A stretch of 64,000 nt of DNA from UBA4732 sp002404095 (GTDB lineage: Bacteria > Planctomycetota > Planctomycetia > Gemmatales > Gemmataceae): contig DAIPWT010000015.1 in NCBI GenBank assembly GCA_036783645.1, positions 1 through 64,000 of the forward strand, written 5' to 3'. The position numbers and the translations under genes were made by a program. Positions 34,817 to 44,207 of this stretch are shown in pieces (position 1 is the stretch's first letter; every line of letters starts with the position of its first letter). The notes under the pieces were generated by a model. The model worked only from the letters and a program-made list of their open reading frames with translations. It was not told where the DNA came from and did no database searches.

Positions 34817-35954
34817 ACAGTGGCTCATCCACTTCTATCGGACGAGGGAAGGCGAACCCATAGCCGCTACGACGTGCCGCGCCCGCGTCTCTAACTGCAA
34901 GACCGTGGAAGTGTATGAGGGCGATCTCGACATCCACTTCGCAGGGGACCGGTCCTGCGGCTTGCTGGGAAGGATGAGCTACTCGAAAGACGATGAACGA
35001 GTGGGTTTGGCTGCCAAGCATCGCGTTCCTATCAACGGGAATGTCTATAACGGGACGGCGACGCTTCGCAGCGCTCTCAATCTCTACGTTCAGTTTTGTG
35101 AAGAATGGCCAACCGGCGCCGAACCGCCGGTCTCTCTTGTTCGACCGCAAGAGCCGTCCATTCGTCCGCCTCGAACACGCTCGAAGTGGCCCGACTGGAA
35201 TCTACCCACCGACGAGGACGTTTTTCACCTAGCTCGATTTATCGGACCGTTCGTTCGCTTCCTGCATCCGGAAATCGTACGCGCGGTGGTGGAAGACAAT
35301 GAGCGACATAGGCCGGCCTGGGCGGCGGCATTGAGTGCGCGCGGCATCGATCCAACGGCCTACCTATGGGAACGATGTGCCTGTACGTTTCCGGGCATCC
35401 GACGATACGTCGGCTCCAAGGAAATCGCACAACACCGGAAGCAGACAGAGGCCCCGGAAGCGGGCTACGGCCAGGCCTTGAAAATAGACGACAACAACTA
35501 CCCGAAACACCTGTGGTCGTTCGTGTTTCGTGGCAGGCCGTTCCAGCAGTTTGGCCCGGAGGGCTATGCGTTGGCCCACCTAGTTGATCATAAAGTGCAT
35601 AAGCGGCTATGGGAAGAGATCGAAGCGATTGATGGTGCGGCCTATCGTCCTTCCTGGCCCGGGCTTTACACCAGCGCGGCTAATAGCATGTTTGCCCCGA
35701 CCACCCTAATCAAACCGACGGACTTCGCCGGCCCGCTCCGGAACCTGCTTCAACGGCGGGCGGCGTCCCTCTATGGGAGCTTCTGCAACCTGACGCCGTC
35801 TCACCTGAGAATCCGCGACACGGCGTCCCACGACTGGTCGCTCGATACATTCGACTGGTGCGCGCCGGTCGGGTCGCTGGATCACATCAAGCAGTTCCTT
35901 GCTTTCCGCAACGAAACCATCGACAACCTTCTCGCTGGGAAACAGGCTCCATAA
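34797..35954 (+). CDS. Putative nuclease-like protein coupled to the toxin-antitoxin pair
   Basis: The predicted protein has 385 residues from the ATG at 34797 (an ATG at 34794 is also possible). It overlaps the toxin gene by 20 bases. The first about 100 residues (FEQWLIHFYRTREG ... SNCKTVEVYEGDLD ... YNGTATLRSALNLYVQF) form a recurring domain that I associate from memory with nuclease and defence proteins. The C-terminal GYALAHLVDHK ... GSFCNLTPS block resembles an HNH-type arrangement of His and Asn, but without clear Cys pairs. I cannot assign it with certainty. Its position suggests an accessory or defence function. Confidence 0.6.
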   Translation: MRTQAFEQWLIHFYRTREGEPIAATTCRARVSNCKTVEVYEGDLDIHFAGDRSCGLLGRMSYSKDDERVGLAAKHRVPINGNVYNGTATLRSALNLYVQFCEEWPTGAEPPVSLVRPQEPSIRPPRTRSKWPDWNLPTDEDVFHLARFIGPFVRFLHPEIVRAVVEDNERHRPAWAAALSARGIDPTAYLWERCACTFPGIRRYVGSKEIAQHRKQTEAPEAGYGQALKIDDNNYPKHLWSFVFRGRPFQQFGPEGYALAHLVDHKVHKRLWEEIEAIDGAAYRPSWPGLYTSAANSMFAPTTLIKPTDFAGPLRNLLQRRAASLYGSFCNLTPSHLRIRDTASHDWSLDTFDWCAPVGSLDHIKQFLAFRNETIDNLLAGKQAP

Positions 35955-36225
35955 ACCAACCATGGAAGACTCGACGCTTGCTCTGCTGTTCATGCAGAAG
36001 AGGCACACCTGGCACAATCCGCACATCCCACGCAACCCGCCATTTGAGACTTCCGCGAAGCCAGGCGGCGCCCCGCTCGCATTTTGGCCCGTATAGCCTT
36101 GATCCGGCCGTCAAGGCAAGTTAAGGTGAGTTTACCGTGTGTTCTTGTTGAAACGACCGAACCCTCACTACGCACCTCGCGTCCAACGGCGCATGTTCCG
36201 CATCCACTCCTGAAGGAACACTTCC

Positions 36226-38949
36226 ATGAAACGCAATCTCATCGCGCTGCTGCCGGCGGCGGCGCTGGCGCTCCTGCTGATAGGCCCCACCGATCCGACC
36301 GCCGCTCAGCAGGCCGCATCCGAAAAGAAGTTCGAGGACTTCGATCAGGTGATCAAAGGGGCCAAGGAGTTTGAAGGACTCTTTCGCCTCTACCTCAAGG
36401 ACGACCGCCTCTTCGCCGAGATCCAACTGGGGCAGTTCAACCAGCCGTTTCTGTGTCCGATCGCCGTGGCGCGCGGCCTCGGCATCGGCGGCGACACGCT
36501 GAACTTCGGCGAACAGTGGGTGCTGATGTTCCGCCGCGTCGGCGACAAAGTCCATCTCATTCGCCGCAACGTCCATTTCCAGGCCAAGAAAAACTCCGCC
36601 GTGGCCAAGGCCGTCGAAACCACTTATGCCGACTCCGTGCTGATGTCGCTGCGCATTCACAGCGTCCACCCCAGTCGCGGCAGCGTCCTCATCAACTTTA
36701 ACGATATCTTTATGACTGATTTCGCCCAGCTGGGCATCGGCGGCTTCGACTCGTCGCGCAGCGTTTGGGGCAAGGTCAAGGCGTTCCCGCGCAACGTCGA
36801 GCTGGAGGTCGCGGCCACCTACTCCGGCGGTTTCCACGACGGCAGCGTCATCGACTCGCGCGGCGCCACGGTGGTCATCCATTACGGCTTGTGCCAGCTG
36901 CCCGAAGACGGCTACCAGCCGCGCATCGCCGACGACCGCGTCGGCCATTTTCTCACCGTCGTCAAGGACTTCAGCACCGACAGCAAGGACACGACGTTCG
37001 TGCGCTACGTCAACCGTTGGCGCTTGGAGCGGGCCGAGCCGGTGGACCCGAAGAACCCGAATAAACTGTCAGCCCCGAAGAAGAAAATCATCTTCTGGAT
37101 CGAGAAATCGGTGCCGGAGGAGTATCGGGCCTACGTCCGTGAGGGCATCCTGGAATGGAACAAGGCGTTCGAGAAGATCGGCTTCCGCGACGCCATCGAA
37201 GTGCGCCAGCAAGAAAGCGAGGATTTCGATCCCGAAGATATTAATTACAACACCTTCCGTTGGATCACGACCGACCGCGGTTTCGCGCGCGGCCCGTCGC
37301 GCGCCAACCCGCTCACCGGCGAGTTGATGGACGCCGACATCGTATTTGACGCCAGCATGGTGCGCTTCTACCGTCAGGAGGCGATGGCGTACAGCGGCGG
37401 CAATCCGACGGCGCAGGACATGGAGCCAATTAGCCCGATCAAAGCGATCCGCGAAGGGTGGGGATTGTTCAACAGCGCCATGCCGTCGCGCGACGGCTTG
37501 GCCGGCTGGGACGACCGGCCCAATCACAAGCCAGACGCGGCCGTGGCCCGATACGAAGCGTCTCAACAGGGTGTATGCCAGTGCGGATCGTGCATGAAAC
37601 GGGAGTTGGCGTTGGCCGCGCTGGCGCTGGCGGACATGGACCCGGCCAAGGACGGCGCCAAGCCGTCGCCGGTGGTGCTGGATGAGCTGATCGGCCAGGC
37701 GGTGAAGGAAGTGACGATGCACGAAGTCGGCCACACGCTGGGCCTGCGACACAACTTCAAGGCCAGCACCATGCTCAAGAACGACCAACTTCATGACGTG
37801 AACATCACGCACAAACAAGGTCTCGTCGGCTCGGTGATGGATTACGCCCCAGTGAACCTCGCCCCTAAAGGCGTCAAGCAGGGCGACTACTTCACGACGA
37901 CGCTTGGGCCTTACGACTATTGGGCTATTGAATATGCCTATAAGCCGTTATCCGGCGGCACGGAAGGCGAAGCGGACGCGCTGCGTCAAATCGCCTCGCG
38001 CTGTGCGACGCCCGGCTACGACTACGGCACCGACGAGGACATGGGCGGTACGTCCGACCCGCTGATTAACGTCTTCGACCTGGGCGCCGATCCGATGCAG
38101 TTCGGCAAGGACCGCATCCTGTTGGCCGAGGAACTGATGAAAACGCTGGCCGACAAGACGGTGGACAAGGGAGAGGGCTATCAGCGGACGCGCATGACGT
38201 TCGGCGTCTTGCTACAGCAGTACGGCAACGCGGCGCACCTGATCTCGAACTTCGTGGGCGGCGAATATCTGCACCGCGACCATCGCGGCGATCCGAACGG
38301 CCGCGACCCGCAAGAGCCGGTCAAGGGCGACAAGCAGCGCGAGGCGTTGGAGTTTTTGGAGACGCACCTGTTCAACGAAGGGGCGTTCCAGTTTTCGCCG
38401 CAGCTGTTACGGCGGCTCGGCCCGGATCGCTGGTCGCACTGGGGCAACGAGCGGGCGGCGATGAACCGCGTGGAGTATCCGTTGAACGAGCGCGTGCTAC
38501 AGATTCAAAAGACGGCGCTGGACCATTTGTTCGACCCGTCGGTTTTGGCGCGACTCCAAGACGACGCCTTGCAGGCGGACAAGGACGACCGGCCGTTAAC
38601 GGTGGCGGAGTTGTTCCGCGGCCTGACGGACGGCGTATGGAACGACGCCGCGACGGACGGCAAGGACAGCAAGGACGGCAAGAAGACGCTGCAATCGTCG
38701 GTGATCCGCCGCAATTTGCAGCGCGAATATCTGAAAGACCTGACGACGCTGGTGGTCGGCCCGGCGGCGGCGCCGGCCGATGCGCGTAGCCTGGCGCGGG
38801 CACACCTCAAGGAGATCAGCGGCCGGATCGACAAGACGCTAAGTGACAAGGCGTTGACAGTCGATGAGACGACGCGGGCGCACTTGGATGAATGCAAGGA
38901 ACGCATCGCCAAGGCGCTCAATGCGGCGATGACGGCGAATGAGCCGTAA
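36226..38949 (+). CDS. Zinc-dependent metalloprotease (DUF5117/DUF4953-like)
   Basis: The predicted protein has 907 residues, with GAAGGA upstream of the ATG and a signal peptide (LIALLPAAALALLLIG). The catalytic motif is HEVGHTLGLRHNF, with HEVGH at 499-503 and the third histidine in LRHN, the metzincin-type HExxHxxGxxH. Nearby SVMDYAP is the Met-turn. The N-terminal half (DRLFAEIQLGQFNQPFLCP ... DRVGHFLTVVKDFS) fits the DUF5117 domain. It is a large exported peptidase of the type frequent in planctomycetes and Bacteroidetes; the substrate is unknown. The 271 bases upstream hold no gene that I can support. Confidence 0.92.
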   Translation: MKRNLIALLPAAALALLLIGPTDPTAAQQAASEKKFEDFDQVIKGAKEFEGLFRLYLKDDRLFAEIQLGQFNQPFLCPIAVARGLGIGGDTLNFGEQWVLMFRRVGDKVHLIRRNVHFQAKKNSAVAKAVETTYADSVLMSLRIHSVHPSRGSVLINFNDIFMTDFAQLGIGGFDSSRSVWGKVKAFPRNVELEVAATYSGGFHDGSVIDSRGATVVIHYGLCQLPEDGYQPRIADDRVGHFLTVVKDFSTDSKDTTFVRYVNRWRLERAEPVDPKNPNKLSAPKKKIIFWIEKSVPEEYRAYVREGILEWNKAFEKIGFRDAIEVRQQESEDFDPEDINYNTFRWITTDRGFARGPSRANPLTGELMDADIVFDASMVRFYRQEAMAYSGGNPTAQDMEPISPIKAIREGWGLFNSAMPSRDGLAGWDDRPNHKPDAAVARYEASQQGVCQCGSCMKRELALAALALADMDPAKDGAKPSPVVLDELIGQAVKEVTMHEVGHTLGLRHNFKASTMLKNDQLHDVNITHKQGLVGSVMDYAPVNLAPKGVKQGDYFTTTLGPYDYWAIEYAYKPLSGGTEGEADALRQIASRCATPGYDYGTDEDMGGTSDPLINVFDLGADPMQFGKDRILLAEELMKTLADKTVDKGEGYQRTRMTFGVLLQQYGNAAHLISNFVGGEYLHRDHRGDPNGRDPQEPVKGDKQREALEFLETHLFNEGAFQFSPQLLRRLGPDRWSHWGNERAAMNRVEYPLNERVLQIQKTALDHLFDPSVLARLQDDALQADKDDRPLTVAELFRGLTDGVWNDAATDGKDSKDGKKTLQSSVIRRNLQREYLKDLTTLVVGPAAAPADARSLARAHLKEISGRIDKTLSDKALTVDETTRAHLDECKERIAKALNAAMTANEP

Positions 38950-38970
38950 TACGACGAGCTATGTCATCCT

Positions 38971-39043
38971 TACGAGCCGCGCACGTTAGTAAGCGGTGGG
39001 CCGTCCAGGCGCCGCGCCCGCTTACTAACGTGCGCGGCTCGTA
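38971..39043. repeat. Perfect 25-bp inverted repeat, GAGCCGCGCACG-TAAGCG type
   Basis: The arms 38971-38995 and 39019-39043 are exact complements around a 23-base loop. The arm closely resembles that at 51373-51392, with CACGTTAGTAAGCG here and CACGCAGTAAGCG there. It lies behind the metalloprotease gene. Confidence 0.9.
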
Positions 39044-39180
39044 TGGTTCTCCTACTCGATGCAGTCCTAAAATATCGGACGGCTGGCATCGCTTAACAGA
39101 GGTGATAAAATAACTTCTCCCATGCAAGACGGCGGCCTGGAGACAGCGCCGAAATGCCTGAATGTCAAGGAGAAGCACAC

Positions 39181-39630
39181 ATGGCGCAGAGCAGGAAGGA
39201 CAGGCAGAAGCAAAAGAAGCGGAAGGCGCGGCGGGAGAAGATCGCTCGAATGCAACGACATACTGGCGGCGAGGTATTGGTCGTTCCACACGGCGGGCTT
39301 GTCAGCATGTCGGCAGCACTCATTGACTTCATGGAGATCGACAGCCAGGTATGGCCTGATGAGGAACAACTCCGGAAGGTGATACTCCTGGGCATGGTGG
39401 CTTGGAACGCGGCCATCGCTTCGGGCGCCTCACGGGAGGATCTCATCCAAAGCACGACCGCAACATTGCCGCCGGAAGTTCGTGCGGAAGCGCGGGTTCA
39501 TCTTAAAACGCTAATCCAACGGAAGGAGTCGCTATTCCCCGACAACAAGCGCCTGATGCTGGACTACAGATTAACCATGCAGCCCTCAGGCCCGTATATC
39601 CAGATAATGTCAAGTCTCGATAAGCCTTAA
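39181..39630 (+). CDS. Hypothetical protein with basic N-terminus
   Basis: The predicted protein has 149 residues, with AAGGAG eight bases before the ATG. The N-terminus is highly basic (KDRQKQKKRKARREK), suggesting nucleic-acid binding. The rest is a helical, soluble domain (MVAWNAAIASGASREDLIQ). I do not recognise it. It lies at the edge of the accessory island. Confidence 0.65.
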   Translation: MAQSRKDRQKQKKRKARREKIARMQRHTGGEVLVVPHGGLVSMSAALIDFMEIDSQVWPDEEQLRKVILLGMVAWNAAIASGASREDLIQSTTATLPPEVRAEARVHLKTLIQRKESLFPDNKRLMLDYRLTMQPSGPYIQIMSSLDKP

Positions 39631-39773
39631 ATGGGCGGATGTGCGGAGAAGAATGCCTGCCGCGGCTCTACCTCCCTGGTCCTTGTCGGGAAGGAAACGC
39701 GGGCGACAAAAGGGGATATTCGTCATTCAGCAATGATGAATCCCCCCCTTTCCATCGAGTAGATAGCGCCGCA

Positions 39774-40079
39774 TTATGGCTTATCTCCCGACGCCATCTG
39801 TTGACGCACGGCTTCCAGATTGTATTTGCGAAACTCCTCGCGGTAGGACGCGAATGCCGCACGTTCGTCGTCGCTGAGGGCTAACGGTTCGACGGTTGGC
39901 AACCACGCCTCCCAGTCCGCGAGCGCCTCGGCGTCGTCCCGCCATTCGGATTCGTCCAAACCAATTTTACCGGGCGTCGCCACCGGCATCACGACCACTT
40001 CAAGTGCCCTCCGGCCAATCCACTGGCTCCGCCGGCAAGATCCTGCCGTTGATCCAGGTGGCTTTGATAGGGTTGATGG
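39774..40079 (-). pseudogene. Frameshifted antitoxin-type gene
   Basis: A leftward frame ending at 39774 gives 74 residues with GKIGLDESEWRDDAEALADWEAWL and PLALSDDERAAF. The upstream sequence in another frame encodes IKATWINGRILPAEPVDWPEGT, the matching N-terminus of a small antitoxin-like family common in planctomycetes. The two parts meet at about 40003-40006 with a shift, as if two bases were lost (GGCACTTGAAG). A strong AAAGGAGGTGA ribosome-binding site at about 40081-40091 precedes the remnant, but no ATG follows. I call it a decayed gene. Translation of only the second half from a GTG at 39998 is possible. Confidence 0.6.
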
Positions 40080-40308
40080 TTCACCTCCTTTGCCTGGTGC
40101 ATTCTACCCGCAAGGCCAGCATTCTTTACGCGGCCCGTCATCATTTTACGTCACGCTGGATGTCTGCCTAAGCCGTTCGAGGACAACGGCTGAACCAAAA
40201 AGGGCGCTTCGTGGTTCATTTTAGTCGCTAACGGATATTTTCCAGAAAACTGTCTTGCGCACCTTGACTTTTTTCCCAAACGCGACAAAATGACTGAGGA
40301 GGTACATA

Positions 40309-41523
40309 ATGCCACTGCTTGCCATAAACCTTTCCGACAAGCTTTTCGTTGCAATCAAGGATCTCCTTGAGAAGGGGCAGTATCAGACCTATGAAAGTTT
40401 TCTCGAAATCGCCGCGTTCAACCAGCTAGCCCTAGAGCGCGGCGCGACCCCGGCGGAAATCATCGAACGCGGGCACCGAGGAATCAGGGACAACGCTGAG
40501 TCCACCAACGGTGTCCACGATCAGAGGCCCACGTCTGAGGAGACGGCCGCCAAGGCGACAGCCACCACGCAGAAGCGGACAGGCAAGCCGGTAGCCCGCG
40601 CGACAACAGAGCCCCGAACGGTGGCGGCCCAGGATATCGAGGCCGTCTTCATGCGTCTTGCCAAGACGGTTCGGGGCGAAGGAAGCCCGGCGCCGTGCAA
40701 GGTTGCTGCTGATCGCGACATCGGCGATCATGTCTTCGGCCAGGTCAACCGGCTCTTTCCCATAAAGCTGGCCTGCCGTTGGCTGGCCACGTTCTCTGCC
40801 GCCGAGGGCAAGTGGCCCAAGCTCGGCGCCATCAGCGACCGCATGGCCGACGACGCTGCTACGGTCGGCTCCCTGCTGGAGCAATGGGACAACGAGGCCA
40901 GCCGCAAGCGCGACGAACAGCTGTCCACCGGGTTGCCGAGGCGCGGCAATAGCTCCTCCCGCGACAGGTTCTTGAGCCAATTCGTGGCCCGGTCCACTAG
41001 GGGCGGTGAAATCTATCCGGGCGCGATCTGCCAGTATGGACTGGCTAAGTTCGTGGATTCCGCGATCGTACTCACCGAGCAGGGCCTGGCCTTCGCCCAG
41101 ACCGAAAGCCCAGTGCTGGACACCAAGGACAAGAAGACGCCCACGGCCTTGAGCGCCGACGAAACAGACTTCCTCGTGCGCCAGGTGCTGTCCGGGGTGC
41201 CGAGCGAACGCAACGACATGCAGATCATCCTGGCGGCCGTCCAGGAAGGCAAGACTACGCCCTCTGACCTGACCACGACGGTCCAGAGCAAGTTCCCGCG
41301 TGAATGGACCCAGGGCATGGCCCTCACGCACATCAGCGGCCTAGTCGCCCGCCTGGCTGAACTGCGGCTACTTCGACGACAGTGGCAAGGACGCCATGTC
41401 ACTTACGAACTCGGGGACAAGGTCGACGAGTTCCTGAAGGTGTCGCGCACCAAGAGCGCCATGAATGACGACAACGGACATCTTGGTAACGAACGAGTTG
41501 GAAACCGGCAACGCCCAGAATAG
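40309..41523 (+). CDS. RHH / winged-helix protein, first gene of the GHKL-ATPase operon
   Basis: The predicted protein has 404 residues, with a very strong GAGGAGGT site before the ATG. Residues 1-45 (INLSDKLFVAIKDLLEKGQYQTYESFLEIAAFNQLALERG, two stretches) look like a ribbon-helix-helix DNA-binding domain. Residues 50-110 are a low-complexity Ala/Thr/Lys linker. The C-terminal about 100 residues (SADETDFLVRQVLSG ... LVARLAELRLLRRQWQGRHVTYELG) resemble a winged helix. It could regulate or target the operon to DNA. The stop TAG lies inside the ribosome-binding site of the ATPase gene. Confidence 0.72.
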   Translation: MPLLAINLSDKLFVAIKDLLEKGQYQTYESFLEIAAFNQLALERGATPAEIIERGHRGIRDNAESTNGVHDQRPTSEETAAKATATTQKRTGKPVARATTEPRTVAAQDIEAVFMRLAKTVRGEGSPAPCKVAADRDIGDHVFGQVNRLFPIKLACRWLATFSAAEGKWPKLGAISDRMADDAATVGSLLEQWDNEASRKRDEQLSTGLPRRGNSSSRDRFLSQFVARSTRGGEIYPGAICQYGLAKFVDSAIVLTEQGLAFAQTESPVLDTKDKKTPTALSADETDFLVRQVLSGVPSERNDMQIILAAVQEGKTTPSDLTTTVQSKFPREWTQGMALTHISGLVARLAELRLLRRQWQGRHVTYELGDKVDEFLKVSRTKSAMNDDNGHLGNERVGNRQRPE

Positions 41524-41533
41524 GAGCGCCCAA

Positions 41534-43465
41534 ATGCCCAGCTGGCATTTCATGACCTTGCGGCCCGGCGACACGACACGTGAGCCGATCCAGGGCGAGT
41601 TCTTCGCGACGGAGGCCATCAATAACAGCGCCACCGCCCTGGTCCGGGAAGGCATTCAAAACTCGCTGGACGCGCCCCGCAACGGTCAGTTGCGGGTCGA
41701 AATCCGGGTGTCGGGCACGGAACGGGCGGCAGCCGCGAAGGCGGCGGAGCCATTTCTGGATGGCGCCTGGCCGCACCTGGAAGCCAAACCGAACGGGTTG
41801 CGCGACGTTCCATCGCCTCAGGATCCCTGTCAGTTTCTGACCTTCGAGGACTTTGGGACGGTCGGTCTGGAGGGCGACCCGGAGCAGTGGCACATAGAAG
41901 ATGGAGTCGAGAATGGGTTTTTCAACTTCTTTCGCGCCGACGGCCACTCGGACAAGAGCGAAACCGACCGCGGCCGATGGGGCGTCGGCAAGACCGTGTT
42001 TCCCAGGTCGAGCCGGATCAGCACCTTCTGGGGCGTGACGGTGCGCGCCTCTAACGCGCGGCGGCTGCTCATGGGGAGAGCGATCCTGAAATCGCACCAG
42101 ATCGGAGGAACCCGTTATGTTCCCGACGGTTACTTCGGGGACCAGGGTGCCGACCAGCTCACGCTTCCGGTTCAGGACGCCGACACCATCGAACGTTTCT
42201 GCCAGGTCTTCGGGTTGCGGCGTGGCGCCGAGCCAGGCCTCTCGCTGGTGGTCCCCTGCTACGCGGCCGATGAGTTGACAGCGGAAAACTTGCTCCATGC
42301 AGTCGTCGAGGGCTACTTCCACCCCATCCTCGGGGGCGACCTTCAAGTTGCCGTGACGGGACCGGACGGCGCTCCGCAGCAGCTTACGGCCGATACCCTG
42401 GTTGAAACCGTGCGTCGGCTGAACGGCACCCTGGCAACCGACATGCTGCCCTTGCTGGAACTGGCGGTCTGGGCGCGGGACGTGGTGAAGGAGCCGATCC
42501 CGACTCTCAATCGACCTCCCGCACAGAAAGCACCGAAATGGAGCGCAGATCTGGTTCCTCCGGATATGCTCAGGCAGTTCCGCCAGAAACTTCATGCGGG
42601 GGAGCGGATCGCCGTCCGCGTTCCCATGCCCGTGCGGGAGAAGGGGAAGGGCAAGGAAACCAAGTGGTCGTTTTTCGACGTGTTCCTTGTCCGTGACGGC
42701 ACCGAGGAGCGCCCCCGACCCCTGTATATTCGGGAAGGAATCACCATCACGGGCGTCCGCGGCAAGACCACGCGCGGCATCTCCGCCCTGGTGGTAGTCG
42801 TGGACAGACCGCTGGCCACGCTGCTGGGCGACTCCGAGAACATTTCCCACACGGAATGGCAAAAGGAGGGCTCAAACTACAAGGACAAGTACGTCTTCGG
42901 CCCGGCGAACCTGGAGTTCGTCAGCAACAGCGTGGCCGAAATCGTCCGGCTGGTCAGTGAGACCGAGGAGGAAGCCGACCCAGCGATCCTGATTGATCTC
43001 TTCTCGCTGCCGGCCGAGCCCGACTCGCCCGGTGCAGTCAGGACTCGCCAGAAGCGGCCCGGCCCCGACCAGCCCGGGCCACAGCCGCCACAACCCCCCT
43101 ATCTGCCGGCGCCCAAGCCCAAAGCTTGGCGCGTGCAGAGGATTGTCGGCGGGTTTCGCATTATGCGCGGCGACCAGAACGCGCGAGTGCCAGAACTGCT
43201 TGACGTGAAGATGGCCTACGATGTTCGCCACGGCAACGCTCTGAAGAAATACCACCCAGCCGATTTTCAGGTGGATCGCGCTCCCATTCGCGTCGGGGAC
43301 GATCAGCACGGCGTTGAGGTGATTGAGCAGGCGGAGAACCACATGCTCGTCAAAGTGCTTCAGCCCGATTTCCGGCTGAGCGTGACCGGCTTCGACGTGA
43401 ACCGGGATCTCCTCGTGAAAGTCCTGGCCCGAAAGGAGGAAGTGGATGGCGATCAGCAGGCTTAA
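41534..43465 (+). CDS. GHKL (HSP90/MORC/MutL-like) ATPase
   Basis: The predicted protein has 643 residues from the ATG at 41534, with AGGAG overlapping the previous stop. The GHKL nucleotide pocket is visible. REGIQNSLDA (residues 38-47) is the N-box with catalytic Glu39 and Asn43. FLTFEDFGTVGL (101-112) is the G1-like box, where the usual DxGxG is changed to EDFGTVG. GRWGVGKTVFPRSS (147-160) is the G2 region. The middle and C-terminal parts (SAFISVLYIREG-like region, then a Pro-rich stretch at about 515-545 and a final beta-rich domain) are not recognised. Prokaryotic GHKL ATPases of this kind occur in MORC-like restriction and defence loci. Whether this one moves DNA is unknown. Confidence 0.8.
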   Translation: MPSWHFMTLRPGDTTREPIQGEFFATEAINNSATALVREGIQNSLDAPRNGQLRVEIRVSGTERAAAAKAAEPFLDGAWPHLEAKPNGLRDVPSPQDPCQFLTFEDFGTVGLEGDPEQWHIEDGVENGFFNFFRADGHSDKSETDRGRWGVGKTVFPRSSRISTFWGVTVRASNARRLLMGRAILKSHQIGGTRYVPDGYFGDQGADQLTLPVQDADTIERFCQVFGLRRGAEPGLSLVVPCYAADELTAENLLHAVVEGYFHPILGGDLQVAVTGPDGAPQQLTADTLVETVRRLNGTLATDMLPLLELAVWARDVVKEPIPTLNRPPAQKAPKWSADLVPPDMLRQFRQKLHAGERIAVRVPMPVREKGKGKETKWSFFDVFLVRDGTEERPRPLYIREGITITGVRGKTTRGISALVVVVDRPLATLLGDSENISHTEWQKEGSNYKDKYVFGPANLEFVSNSVAEIVRLVSETEEEADPAILIDLFSLPAEPDSPGAVRTRQKRPGPDQPGPQPPQPPYLPAPKPKAWRVQRIVGGFRIMRGDQNARVPELLDVKMAYDVRHGNALKKYHPADFQVDRAPIRVGDDQHGVEVIEQAENHMLVKVLQPDFRLSVTGFDVNRDLLVKVLARKEEVDGDQQA

Positions 43466-44207
43466 CTACACGGGCCGGGCGCGCATCAATCGCTCCGATG
43501 TCTGCGTCATAGTTTACCAGCCGCCACAGGGGCCGCCTACCTTTGATGTCGATCTGCGCCTGGGGGGTTACAAGCTGCCCGCCGAGGCATTGATTTTCGT
43601 CGAGGCCTACCGACAGACCCTCTGGATGCGCTTCCCCTTCGGGCGCGCTGGTGCGATTGTTCCTCCCCAGGACCGCCGTCTCACTGATTTTGATTCCGCG
43701 GACGGCATCCTGTTCCGGGTTCGGGTCACATCGTCCGGCGACCGCCATGGCGTCATGTTGGCTGAGGCAGACAAGATTCCAGTGCGCCGGCCCGACGACG
43801 TGGACGAGCATCGTACCCCGCTGCTACCGGTCCAGTCCGCCGACCTGGACCAGGAGGTGTGCCGCGTGGATTTCAGCGGCGACCCCGTGCTCCTCGTGAA
43901 CAAGAACCTTAACAAGCAGGCCGTCGCTGCGCACCCGCTATTTCGTACCTTGGTCTGCCCCCAGGCCATGCGCGAAATCCTCACCCGGATCCTCAAAATC
44001 GAGGAGTTCCCGGATCTGGAAGACCACGAGGACTGGCGCACACGCTGGCTTCTGTTCGCCGAGGCCCTTCCGGGCGTTGGCGAGATCGAGGACGGCGACA
44101 GCGATCGTTACGACGACTGGATCGAGTCTGCCGTGGGTTCGTTCGCTCGGCAACAGGGACTGTTCGGCAACTTCTTCGCATTTTGGCAAAGGGAGGAAAA
44201 CCGATGA
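43446..44207 (+). CDS. Uncharacterised protein, third gene of the GHKL-ATPase operon
   Basis: The predicted protein has 253 residues. It overlaps the ATPase gene by 20 bases and has AAAGGAGG nine bases before its ATG. The N-terminal 120 residues are beta-rich (INRSDVCVIVYQPP, FDVDLRLGGYKLPAEALIFVEAY). The C-terminal half is helical and ends in an acidic/aromatic tail (GLFGNFFAFWQREENR). No catalytic motif is seen. Tight coupling suggests that it forms a complex with the ATPase. Confidence 0.7.
   Translation: MAISRLNYTGRARINRSDVCVIVYQPPQGPPTFDVDLRLGGYKLPAEALIFVEAYRQTLWMRFPFGRAGAIVPPQDRRLTDFDSADGILFRVRVTSSGDRHGVMLAEADKIPVRRPDDVDEHRTPLLPVQSADLDQEVCRVDFSGDPVLLVNKNLNKQAVAAHPLFRTLVCPQAMREILTRILKIEEFPDLEDHEDWRTRWLLFAEALPGVGEIEDGDSDRYDDWIESAVGSFARQQGLFGNFFAFWQREENR

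Noticed and set aside
40264..40292. TTGACT with AAAATG 17 bases later, ahead of the GHKL-ATPase operon
   Set aside because: The -10 match is poor, and the predicted start would fall in or after the ribosome-binding site of the first gene.
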